Shown here: in pieces, positions 16,934 through 24,721 of the stretch | Numbering within the stretch: the first letter of the stretch is position 1 | Layout: every line of letters starts with the position of its first letter | NCBI GenBank assembly: GCA_040182905.1 | Contig: JARQWU010000124.1 | Location: forward strand, 1 to 28,408 | DNA length: 28,408 bases | Reading direction: 5' to 3' | From: Barthelona sp. PAP020 | Taxonomy: Eukaryota; Metamonada: BaSk clade | Made by a program: the position numbers and the translations under genes | The notes under the pieces: generated by a model | The model's input: the letters and a program-made list of their open reading frames with translations, nothing else | The model's database searches: none | Told to the model about the DNA's origin: nothing

Positions 16934-19858
16934 TCAACAATCAAACTCACTGTTAAGGGAACACACTTCTAAAAACAAGTCATCTACATTATAAAATGCT
17001 TCAAATAAGTTTTCCACAATATTTTTCACATCTTTTGGATAAAAAGACTTTTGAGTATCAAAATAAATAATAGCTCTTTCACTCATCAAAAATTCTTCTT
17101 GAATAATTTCAATCAATGATTCTAAAGCAGGCAATCCCAACGACAAAGCATTAAAAAAATACATATCTTGCAAATCCCATCTAATATTGAAGATTAATCC
17201 ATTGAGACTACAACGTAACCCATAAAAAACCAAACGATCAACGCTTTCCAAATGCATGTGATCAGTATGAACCTTTAACCTTGTCAAAAACTTTTTGTAA
17301 ATTTGTTCTTCAATGTAAAAGTAATTCAGAAACAGATAATGAAAAGAAGATTTGTTCAGATTCATAAATAGATAATCTTCAAGAGAACTATCACTCAATG
17401 ATAAAAAGATGGGAGGAAAAATATTATGCAAACTAAATTGGCTTAAACTACAAGTTGATAAAGTATCTAATGATTCAATGATGAAATTTGTTGAAATGAA
17501 AGAAGAAATGTCCTTTATACCATATTTTTTAGAAATTCTCAGTAATTGTAAACTATAAGTGTTGAATTTATTTACATTTTCTTCTTTATTATGATAGATT
17601 TCATCATTAAGAATCCAAAAAAAATTCAAAGTTTTGAAAAAAATTTCAACAAAAATTTTTGAAATTTTTTCAAAATTTGAAGAATTAAAATCTTCAGTAG
17701 ATGCTGAAAAATCCATTTCCAAACTTTGAAACAACGTCAATTTTTCAATCATAAAATCTTTAACACTTTTAATAGCCATCAATTGAGCCTCTTTTAAAAT
17801 TGTCAAAGGAAATTCTTCTTCTTTTGAATTAATCTCTTCTGAAAATAACATGCCCTTGACAGCACTTTTTATACGACTAAAAAAACCAGTTTTCTTTGAT
17901 TTAAAACTTTCAAAACTTTTCAATCTTTTGAACATGCCGTAATATTCCACATCTTTTAAACAATTTAACTTTTCATCATCGTTTTCAAATGATCTAAAAT
18001 ATAACCTTAATATTGATTCACAAGAAGTATTTAAATTGTAGGATCCATCCAAAATATCACAATTTGACTTGTGTATGTGACTGTTGAAGAAAGCAGGTGA
18101 AAGAAATGCATTTGATATATACCAAGCATGTGGGAGTATAATTTCATTATCTGCAAACTTTTCCAAATCAACAATGGAAAATCCATCAACATATCGTCCG
18201 ATATATTGTTGATTTTTACGTAAATTAAGATTTGGTAGATTGTGATTTGGTATCAATAACTCAATCCATTTTCCAAATGAATTATCACTTTGACTGTCAC
18301 TTTGAACCGACAGTATTACTTGTTTTCGGGTGTATTCAATCAAAAAATTTTCCAAAATTTCAAAAATTTTATGACTTTTAAAGTTTTCGTCCAACTTCTC
18401 TGACATTGTTAAAATCTTCTCACAAATTTCCTTGGGTTTATTGAATTTTTCAAGATGATAAAAGTTAAGATGCAACATTATTATAAACTCTTCAAAAGAT
18501 TCAACCTTATCAAACAATTCAAGTTCATTCTTAAATGACAAAAATAACTTTCTATTGTTTCCTTGACAAAATGGTATTGTAACGCTATTTGAACAATTAT
18601 TGTCGTTTATTCTCAACAACTCCAAAAATATTTGACTTTGACATTGTATTCTGTTTATATCCATGAAAAACACTGGACCAGCGCTGCAAGGATGATTTAA
18701 ACAAAAATCAAAGGTAATTACAGTATTTCCATTTAATATTAACAGATAATTGAAAAAAGGCAAAAATAAAACAGGATTAGTAGATCTTTTCTCATTGCTG
18801 AAATAAAATTGAATGACTTGTAAATGATGCGGGACTAAAATCATAATCTCATCATGATTAACTTTTCTATTCGTTTTACAAACACAAAATTGATTCTTTT
18901 CCATATGAACAACATCAATACTATTTGATGAACTGAAAGGACGTTGTGATATCTTTTCAATTGAAGAATCTTCCACGATAAACAAATCATTGATCTTATG
19001 AACACCCCAATAGACGTTAGTCAATGTATCTGATTTAAATACATAACAAAATTCAATTAGAACATATACTTTTTCTTCACAAGTGCTAGCGATTATCGTA
19101 ATATGTGTATTTCTTGTTTTAGAACAATTGTAACTACAAAGGTAAACTATGGATTCATTTAACCATTGACTAACGTTCGGTAACATTTCAATATTGATGA
19201 TATGCTTGAATTTGATAAAATATTCCGAATGTTTTAGCGTTTTTATCGAATAAAACATAATTCCTACATTAACTATGCCAACAAAGAAACGACTTGAAGT
19301 ACCACTGACAAATCTTGCAATTTGAAATTTGTTTACATCAAAATTAAACCACAAACAACCAAAATCGACATTCATTTGTTCATTCTTCAATTGTAAAGAA
19401 TCTACCAACAACGTATAGTATCGATTTGATAATTCAGAACATAAGGTTTCAAACACAAGTAAGATTCGATTAGGCATATTCGAACAAATGGAAGCTCCAA
19501 TGCAATTGCAATAACCAGGAAGAATAAACAGTAATTTTGGTGTATTGTTCATCGATTGCATATAAATAAGAGTGGAAATAATATCAGATTTATTTTTAAG
19601 ACTGCAAGTAAATATGGGTTTTGTCAAAAATTCTCCAATAATTCTAATTCTTTCACAATAATAATTATACTTCTCATCACAGCGTAGATTTCTGAATAAT
19701 ACATTTGATCCTTCAAAATTATCATCATTACAATTATCAAAAATACTGTTCTTCATTTCTTTTGTTGTATGATACCATGAATAATCAGTATAACAAAAAT
19801 TTGATAAATTGCTTGTTCCAAATATTATTTCATCTTGTATTTCATTAATTTGTAACAT
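16934..19858 (-). CDS. Hypothetical protein of 974 residues
   Basis: I do not recognise a family. The N-terminal half (to about residue 450) looks beta-rich, with short hydrophobic strands and many cysteines (for example NTPKLLFILPGYCNCIG). The C-terminal half is mostly helical, with leucine- and phenylalanine-rich segments. A propeller followed by a helical solenoid, as in large scaffold nucleoporins or coat proteins, is possible but unproven. Near residue 650, KTGFFSRIKSAVKGMLF could form an amphipathic, membrane-binding helix. No signal peptide or transmembrane segment is obvious. The ATG at 19858 is used because the six codons upstream lead only to a TTG. A TCATTACAAAATTA element lies about 20 bases upstream. 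A single intact frame of this length shows it is a real gene. Confidence 0.75.
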   Translation of the reverse strand: MLQINEIQDEIIFGTSNLSNFCYTDYSWYHTTKEMKNSIFDNCNDDNFEGSNVLFRNLRCDEKYNYYCERIRIIGEFLTKPIFTCSLKNKSDIISTLIYMQSMNNTPKLLFILPGYCNCIGASICSNMPNRILLVFETLCSELSNRYYTLLVDSLQLKNEQMNVDFGCLWFNFDVNKFQIARFVSGTSSRFFVGIVNVGIMFYSIKTLKHSEYFIKFKHIINIEMLPNVSQWLNESIVYLCSYNCSKTRNTHITIIASTCEEKVYVLIEFCYVFKSDTLTNVYWGVHKINDLFIVEDSSIEKISQRPFSSSNSIDVVHMEKNQFCVCKTNRKVNHDEIMILVPHHLQVIQFYFSNEKRSTNPVLFLPFFNYLLILNGNTVITFDFCLNHPCSAGPVFFMDINRIQCQSQIFLELLRINDNNCSNSVTIPFCQGNNRKLFLSFKNELELFDKVESFEEFIIMLHLNFYHLEKFNKPKEICEKILTMSEKLDENFKSHKIFEILENFLIEYTRKQVILSVQSDSQSDNSFGKWIELLIPNHNLPNLNLRKNQQYIGRYVDGFSIVDLEKFADNEIILPHAWYISNAFLSPAFFNSHIHKSNCDILDGSYNLNTSCESILRLYFRSFENDDEKLNCLKDVEYYGMFKRLKSFESFKSKKTGFFSRIKSAVKGMLFSEEINSKEEEFPLTILKEAQLMAIKSVKDFMIEKLTLFQSLEMDFSASTEDFNSSNFEKISKIFVEIFFKTLNFFWILNDEIYHNKEENVNKFNTYSLQLLRISKKYGIKDISSFISTNFIIESLDTLSTCSLSQFSLHNIFPPIFLSLSDSSLEDYLFMNLNKSSFHYLFLNYFYIEEQIYKKFLTRLKVHTDHMHLESVDRLVFYGLRCSLNGLIFNIRWDLQDMYFFNALSLGLPALESLIEIIQEEFLMSERAIIYFDTQKSFYPKDVKNIVENLFEAFYNVDDLFLEVCSLNSEFDC

Positions 19859-19877
19859 GGAATAAGTATCGTTCAAT

Positions 19878-19891
19878 TAATTTTGTAATGA
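19878..19891 (-). promoter_or_regulatory. Initiator-like TCATTACAAAATTA element
   Basis: On the minus strand TCATTA lies about 30 bases upstream of the ATG at 19858. It fits the TCA(+1)Y pattern, followed by the AATTA also seen at other genes in the window. Confidence 0.4.
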
Positions 19892-20141
19892 TGGATTATT
19901 GAATAAATTTCGGATTTCTATGAAAGTTATTATTTCTAACTTATTTCATTAATTATATTAATTGAAAAAAGCAATCAAAAATAAATTTTTTATCATTTCT
20001 TTCCTTTATTCTCTTTTTCAGATTGGGTTTCAGATATTTTTTAAAATTTTTTGAGCCATTTTATTGATTATTTGCAATATATAAACAAAATATTGTTTCT
20101 TTCTTTTACATAATTTTTTTCTCTATTTTTCGAGATATTCA

Positions 20142-20987
20142 ATGAGTGAAAGTAGTAGACAAATATCTGCATATAACGAATTATTATCATATCGAATTAG
20201 TCTTCAGAAATCATTGGATTTGGCAAACACTTTTCCAACTTCAAAAAAACACAAAAAATTCAAAGATGTTGCCAAAAAACTATCTAAAAAGGATGATTAT
20301 AAAAAATTAAACCGACAGGCAAGGAAAGCAACCCGTGAATGTTTGACTGATCTTCTAGATTTGCATAAAATTACAGTTCTTGAGAATGAACATTCAACCA
20401 TTACCACTAAAGACAGCATTTCAAATTATAGTCGAGATGAACTTCAAGAATTAGATGATGAAACTTTGGAAAAACACATTTTGTCAATTTTTGAGAATCA
20501 AAAGAACGATTATTTAAATATAATGAACGAGTGGTCTGCTACAATAAATACTCACAATGATGAAAGTATCTTTAGACAAAGTTTAAAGCAACAAATAGAA
20601 AAGCAATTGGATGCTAAAGAAAAACAAAAATTGATTGAAAAATCTCAAGTAAATCGTGCTAATTTACACATTTTTGGCGAATCTCATGATTTAAACAACA
20701 CACAAGAACAAAAAGAGAAAGTAAATACCCATATTTATGATGATTCAGAAACCTTTCAATTTTTATTGAGGCAATATGTAAAAGCCACCAAATCAAAAGA
20801 CGGATTTCTGCAAATTAGAGAAGCTCGAGACAAATATAGAACTAAAAAGAGGCATGATACAGGAAGAAAAGATAAGAAAGTTACTTATGAAATTCATGAA
20901 CCATTGGTCAATTTTATGACTCCTGTTTTTAATGAGTTACCAGTTTATACCAATTCTTTATTTGCATCCTTGTTTAAATCTAATTAA
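20142..20987 (+). CDS. BFR2: AATF/BFR2-like ribosome biogenesis factor
   Basis: A 281-residue protein. The C-terminus carries the TRAUB domain pattern: KRHDTGRKDKKVTYEIHEPL at about 243-262, then VNFMTPV and a final LFASLF, matching the RxxDT...GRK..Y..H.KLVNFMAP...LF signature of AATF and yeast Bfr2. Residues 1-60 (AYNELLSYRISLQKSLDLANTFP) match the start of the AATF leucine-zipper region. BFR2/AATF is part of the small-subunit processome and is needed for early cleavages of pre-rRNA. The protein is about half the usual length and lacks the long acidic N-terminus. It is followed closely by RCE1 and HAS1 on the same strand, each with its own short spacer. HAS1 also acts in pre-rRNA processing. 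Confidence 0.87.
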   Translation: MSESSRQISAYNELLSYRISLQKSLDLANTFPTSKKHKKFKDVAKKLSKKDDYKKLNRQARKATRECLTDLLDLHKITVLENEHSTITTKDSISNYSRDELQELDDETLEKHILSIFENQKNDYLNIMNEWSATINTHNDESIFRQSLKQQIEKQLDAKEKQKLIEKSQVNRANLHIFGESHDLNNTQEQKEKVNTHIYDDSETFQFLLRQYVKATKSKDGFLQIREARDKYRTKKRHDTGRKDKKVTYEIHEPLVNFMTPVFNELPVYTNSLFASLFKSN

Positions 20988-21053
20988 TGATAAAATCACG
21001 GTTTTTTTTTCTTATGATTTTCTGTTCTTGTTTTTATTTTTGTCCATGATTTA

Positions 21054-21824
21054 ATGTTATTGTTATTGTGTTGTGTTGGTTGTGCCCTGTTTTATTCAGT
21101 GTTCAGCTATTTTATCAGAAATTATTATTTTAATTATAATAGAAATGGTGCTCGCAGTTTTGTTGTTCGAATTGCTTCATTATCATTAATAGGATTAGTT
21201 TCCTTTCTTTTTTTATGCTTAGCAATTCAAATTAAATTTAAAATGGTTAATTTTGATTTAATATTGTCTTCTTATCATGATTCAACAAGTTTTTTGGATA
21301 TCTTTACTCCATTATTTATATTTTTAATATTATATGTTGGATATTCAATTGTCTACTTCCTTGAAAACGGCACTTTTGGCAGATATTTTGAGCTCACATC
21401 CAATTTTGTAAACTTTTCTCGAATAGTTATTGACCCTTTTTTTGAAGAATTTACTTATCGTTTTTGTATCATTAAGATATGTATCATAAATGATTCAAAT
21501 AGATTAGAATATTCCTTGATATCTGCAATTCTTTTTGCTTTGTCCCATTTAAATAAGAAAGTATCATTTAAAGTACTACTTGTCTCTGTTTTTATTACAT
21601 TTGTTTTTGGGTTTGTCGGTGCATTATTTTATTGTTCTACTTTTAGTTTACTATCATTATCTATTGCTCATACTTTTTGTAATTACATGGGAGCACCTTC
21701 ATTGTCACTGATTCACAAAAAAAAAATATACAAATGGATTTTTTATCCTTTATCGATCGCAGCGTTTTTTATTGATATATTCTTGGTACAACATTTTTTT
21801 CAAAACAATAAATTTATAAATTAG
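21054..21824 (+). CDS. RCE1: CAAX prenyl protease 2 (RCE1)
   Basis: A 256-residue multi-pass membrane protease (CPBP family) that removes the last three residues of prenylated CAAX proteins such as Ras-like GTPases, in the endoplasmic reticulum. The catalytic motifs are EEFTYR (131-136, the EExxxR motif), H165 in FALSHLNK and H206 in IAHTFCNYMGAP (N210 is the further conserved residue). The last block is nearly the human and yeast RCE1 sequence and separates it from bacterial CPBP proteases. About seven hydrophobic segments are visible. The start is the ATG at 21054; the ATG at 21046 is out of frame and hits a stop at once. It lies 66 bases after AATF/BFR2 and 57 before HAS1. Confidence 0.92.
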   Translation: MLLLLCCVGCALFYSVFSYFIRNYYFNYNRNGARSFVVRIASLSLIGLVSFLFLCLAIQIKFKMVNFDLILSSYHDSTSFLDIFTPLFIFLILYVGYSIVYFLENGTFGRYFELTSNFVNFSRIVIDPFFEEFTYRFCIIKICIINDSNRLEYSLISAILFALSHLNKKVSFKVLLVSVFITFVFGFVGALFYCSTFSLLSLSIAHTFCNYMGAPSLSLIHKKKIYKWIFYPLSIAAFFIDIFLVQHFFQNNKFIN

Positions 21825-21851
21825 TCACATTGTCCTTTTTTCTTTCGCATG

Positions 21852-21862
21852 TCATTGAATTA
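21852..21862 (+). promoter_or_regulatory. Initiator-like TCATTGAATTA element
   Basis: TCATTGAATTA begins 30 bases upstream of the HAS1 ATG. The same 11 bases occur upstream of the kelch gene at 24700-24710. Confidence 0.5.
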
Positions 21863-21881
21863 TTATTTTTTTATTAATTAA

Positions 21882-23450
21882 ATGTCTAAACGAGAGCCAA
21901 TCATTGAAGAAGTTGATGAAACAACTTCAGTTACTGGAAATTCTATATTATCGGATGCTAATTTTTCAAGTTTGAAAAAAAATTATCCACCTTTCAATTT
22001 GAAAATATTAGATGCTTTGAAAAGAATGGATTTATTTCAAATGACACATATTCAGAACCTGTCAATACTTCCTGCATTAAATGGAAAGGATGTTTTGGGT
22101 TCTGCTCGAACTGGAAGTGGTAAGACTTTAGCTTATTTAATTCCAGCCATTCAAAAATTATCCAAACCAACTATGGATGCCAGTAAGGGAACCAGAGTTA
22201 TCATTATTGCCCCATCAAGAGAATTAGCACAACAAATATTCAAAGTAGCTTCTGAAATTAAAAATAAAGGAAAATTTAATTTTACTATTGGTTGCATTAT
22301 TGGGGGAAAAGGAAATCGAGAAAATAAGGTTCATCATCAAAGGTCAAAATTATTGGAAGGATTGAATATGGTAATTGGAACACCTGGTCGTATTTTAGAT
22401 CATTTAGAAAATTGTAATGGTTGGAAAGTTGATCGTTTGAAATATTTAATAATAGATGAAGCTGATAGATTATTGGATACCGAATTTATTCATATGCCAC
22501 GTATTTTAAGTCATATGCCATCGGATCGCCAAACTTTATTATTTTCGGCCACTATGCCTGAAAAGTTGAGTAAATTGGCTAGAGATGCCTTGAGGCAGGA
22601 AGAAACCGTCAATTGTATCCCTGAAATACAAAATGATGGCCCATCAACGGTTCTTGGTCTAGACCAAAGTTACGTTGTTACTCCAGCTGAAGATCGTTTG
22701 CAACTTTTATTTTCTCTGCTGATGAAAATGTTAAGAAAGAACATGAAAGCTATTGTTTTCTTTTCAACTGTTAATTCAGTGAAGTTTCATTATAATCTGT
22801 TTAACTTTATCCTTGAAAATAAACCAATTTCTGCTTTACATGGACAACAAAATCAACAACTTAGAACTACAACTTTCTTTGACTTTTGTGAAGCAAAAGA
22901 AGGAATTTTGTTAGCAACAAATGTTGTTGCTAGAGGTTTGAATATACCTGCTGTTGATTTGATTATCCAATATGACCCTCCACAACAGCCCGAGGATTAT
23001 ATCCATCGAGTTGGCCGAACAGGTAGAGGTGTAGAACAGCCCGGTGAAGCCTTGTTATTTTTAATGCCAAATGAATTGGAATTTGTTGAATATCTAAAAA
23101 CTCAGAATGTTCCCATTGAAGAACAAAAAATGAATTGGGACAAAATTAAAAAAAATAAAGATGGAAGTTTGAAGAGTACTATGGTTGGTTTGTCGAATTT
23201 AGTTAATGAAAACTGGACTTTGCAAAGAGAAGCAAAAGAAGCTTTCAGAAGTTATCTGCAAAGTTATCAGTCTCATTCTTTGAAAAATATTTTTGATATC
23301 AATAACTTAGATTTGAGAGGTATGAGTAAAAGTTTTGGTTTTCAATCCCTTCCTAATATTGATCTTCCCATTGGTTTGTCTGGGTCTAAAAAGAAAAATA
23401 AAAATAGTCAAAGAATTAAACGTCAAAATGATAAAAGAGTGTTTAGATAA
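21882..23450 (+). CDS. HAS1: DEAD-box RNA helicase HAS1 (DDX18)
   Basis: A 522-residue ATP-dependent RNA helicase of the nucleolus, needed for 40S and 60S assembly and for release of snoRNAs from pre-ribosomes. Motifs in order: Q motif around IQNL (57-60), ARTGSGKT (75-82), PSRELAQQ (111-118), TPGR (167-170), DEAD (192-195), SAT (222-224), then ARGLNIP and HRVGRTGRG in the second RecA domain. FFSTVNSVKFHYNLFNFI, LRTTTFFDFCEAKEGILLATN and the C-terminal FRSYLQSYQSHSLKNIFDI are specific to HAS1/DDX18. The tail is basic (KKKNKNSQRIKRQNDKR), fitting RNA binding and nuclear import. The start is the ATG after an Initiator-like element. The identification is secure. Confidence 0.96.
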   Translation: MSKREPIIEEVDETTSVTGNSILSDANFSSLKKNYPPFNLKILDALKRMDLFQMTHIQNLSILPALNGKDVLGSARTGSGKTLAYLIPAIQKLSKPTMDASKGTRVIIIAPSRELAQQIFKVASEIKNKGKFNFTIGCIIGGKGNRENKVHHQRSKLLEGLNMVIGTPGRILDHLENCNGWKVDRLKYLIIDEADRLLDTEFIHMPRILSHMPSDRQTLLFSATMPEKLSKLARDALRQEETVNCIPEIQNDGPSTVLGLDQSYVVTPAEDRLQLLFSLLMKMLRKNMKAIVFFSTVNSVKFHYNLFNFILENKPISALHGQQNQQLRTTTFFDFCEAKEGILLATNVVARGLNIPAVDLIIQYDPPQQPEDYIHRVGRTGRGVEQPGEALLFLMPNELEFVEYLKTQNVPIEEQKMNWDKIKKNKDGSLKSTMVGLSNLVNENWTLQREAKEAFRSYLQSYQSHSLKNIFDINNLDLRGMSKSFGFQSLPNIDLPIGLSGSKKKNKNSQRIKRQNDKRVFR

Positions 23451-23803
23451 ATAAATTATTTTGATTAGTCTTCATTTTATGCGGTAAATGATTTTTTTTT
23501 TTTTTTTTGGTTTTGAAACAACCCCAAAACAACATTAAAGAAGTCCAAATCATTGAAATTAAATCTTATCACCTTCTTTTGTCTTCTTTTCTGACAATAT
23601 CATATTTGGCTTGAAATACAATTTTTTCAAATAATGTTCTTTTTAAACTTCAAAAAAAATAATGCCAAACAGAATCTTTTTTACATTGAAAGCACAACAA
23701 AAAACAAAAAAAGAATATCAATTTATTGAGCATATCATATTAAATAGTCAACAATTTTTAAGCTCTTGTCACGAAAAGATAAATTGAAATTGTGTGATTT
23801 TTG
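23451..23803. other. Intergenic spacer between convergent genes
   Basis: This holds the 3' ends of HAS1 and UMP-CMP kinase. The only feature is a run of 17 T at 23492-23508. I see no gene or RNA here. Confidence 0.6.
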
Positions 23804-24429
23804 TTATTCAATTAATCCGATGTTTCGTAAACCAGTCGCTAAACATTCAGCAACAACATCGATTTCTTGATCTCCATTAACCGTCAGAACATGACTATGT
23901 TCCTTAAAAAAAGTAAATACTGGTTCAGTATCGTTTTTAAATGTCTGAAAACGTTTTAAAATTGAAGTGTGGTTGTCATCAGTTCTTTGTGATGTTTTTC
24001 CACGTTTAATCAACCTCTGTGTTAAAACTTCCTCACTTTCTATACACAAATAAATTAGCCCAACCCCTAAATTTCCAACAATTCGCTGGTAAGTCAAAGC
24101 TTGAGCAATTGCACGAGGAAAACCATCAATAAGGAAAGTTCTTTCTGGTGTTTCATTCATTCTATTCCTTAACAACTCAATGGTAATTTCAGGAGGCACT
24201 AATTTTCCTTCCCTAATGATTGTAGCAATTAATTCTCCATTGGGAGAGTTTGATTTGGTCATTTCTGCACGGAGTAAATCTCCTGCAGATAAATGAACAA
24301 AATCAAAACGTTCTTGAAGAATTCTAGATTGTGTACCTTTTCCTTAACATTAGTTTTCATAAATCATAATGTCATACCTGCACCGGGTGCACCAAGGAGA
24401 AAGATAACTTTTGGAACAATATTAGACAT
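23804..24429 (-). CDS. CMPK1: UMP-CMP kinase, two exons
   Basis: Exon 1 is 24429-24378 and exon 2 is 24342-23804; joined they encode 196 residues. The P-loop GAPGAGKGT (13-21) is split by the intron after the first base of the G18 codon. HLSAGDLLRAE, then EGKLVPPEITIELL, FLIDGFPRA and RGKTSQRTDDN match UMP/CMP kinase; the SAGDLLR and PPEITI blocks separate it from adenylate kinase. The enzyme moves phosphate from ATP to UMP or CMP in the cytosol, a step in pyrimidine nucleotide supply. Length is normal for the family. Without splicing the frame lacks the P-loop. It is convergent with HAS1 and divergent from the kelch gene. Confidence 0.93.
24343..24377 (-). other. 35-base spliceosomal intron in UMP-CMP kinase
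   Basis: On the minus strand it begins GTATGA and ends ACTAATGTTAAG. Removing it restores GAPGAGKGTQSR, the intact P-loop. The branch-point-like ACTAA lies at a fixed 12 bases from the 3' end, as in the trichomonad ACTAACACACAG. It contains in-frame stops, so it must be removed for a working enzyme. Confidence 0.9.
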
Positions 24430-24699
24430 GGAAAATTAGAATTGCATTTCATTTTTTTGTTGAACAATTTTTCTATCAATTTTTTTTTTTTCCACAGCAT
24501 GCTCTTTTTAAAAAGCACAATAAAATTTGAAAAGAACACAATAAAGATTTTGTTTGCCGATTTTCAAATTAAAAGGGAACAAAAACCTGACTTCAGTTCC
24601 ATTGATATTTGGGCAACTTTTTTGTTTCTGTCTCATTGCAAATTTAATTGGTTTGTTCAATTGTTTCATAAATTGGATGTAGAAATTCATCTTTTTCTT

Positions 24700-24710
24700 T
24701 CATTGAATTA
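24700..24710 (+). promoter_or_regulatory. Initiator-like TCATTGAATTA element
   Basis: It is identical over 11 bases to the element before HAS1, and begins 22 bases upstream of the kelch gene ATG. Confidence 0.5.
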
Positions 24711-24721
24711 ATTTTTATACA

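Noticed and set aside
24499-24711. Possible 70-residue ORF just upstream of the kelch gene
   Set aside because: Composition is F/L-rich with no recognised family. Its end overlaps the TCATTGAATTA element of the kelch promoter, and a 60-codon frame on the other strand is equally open.
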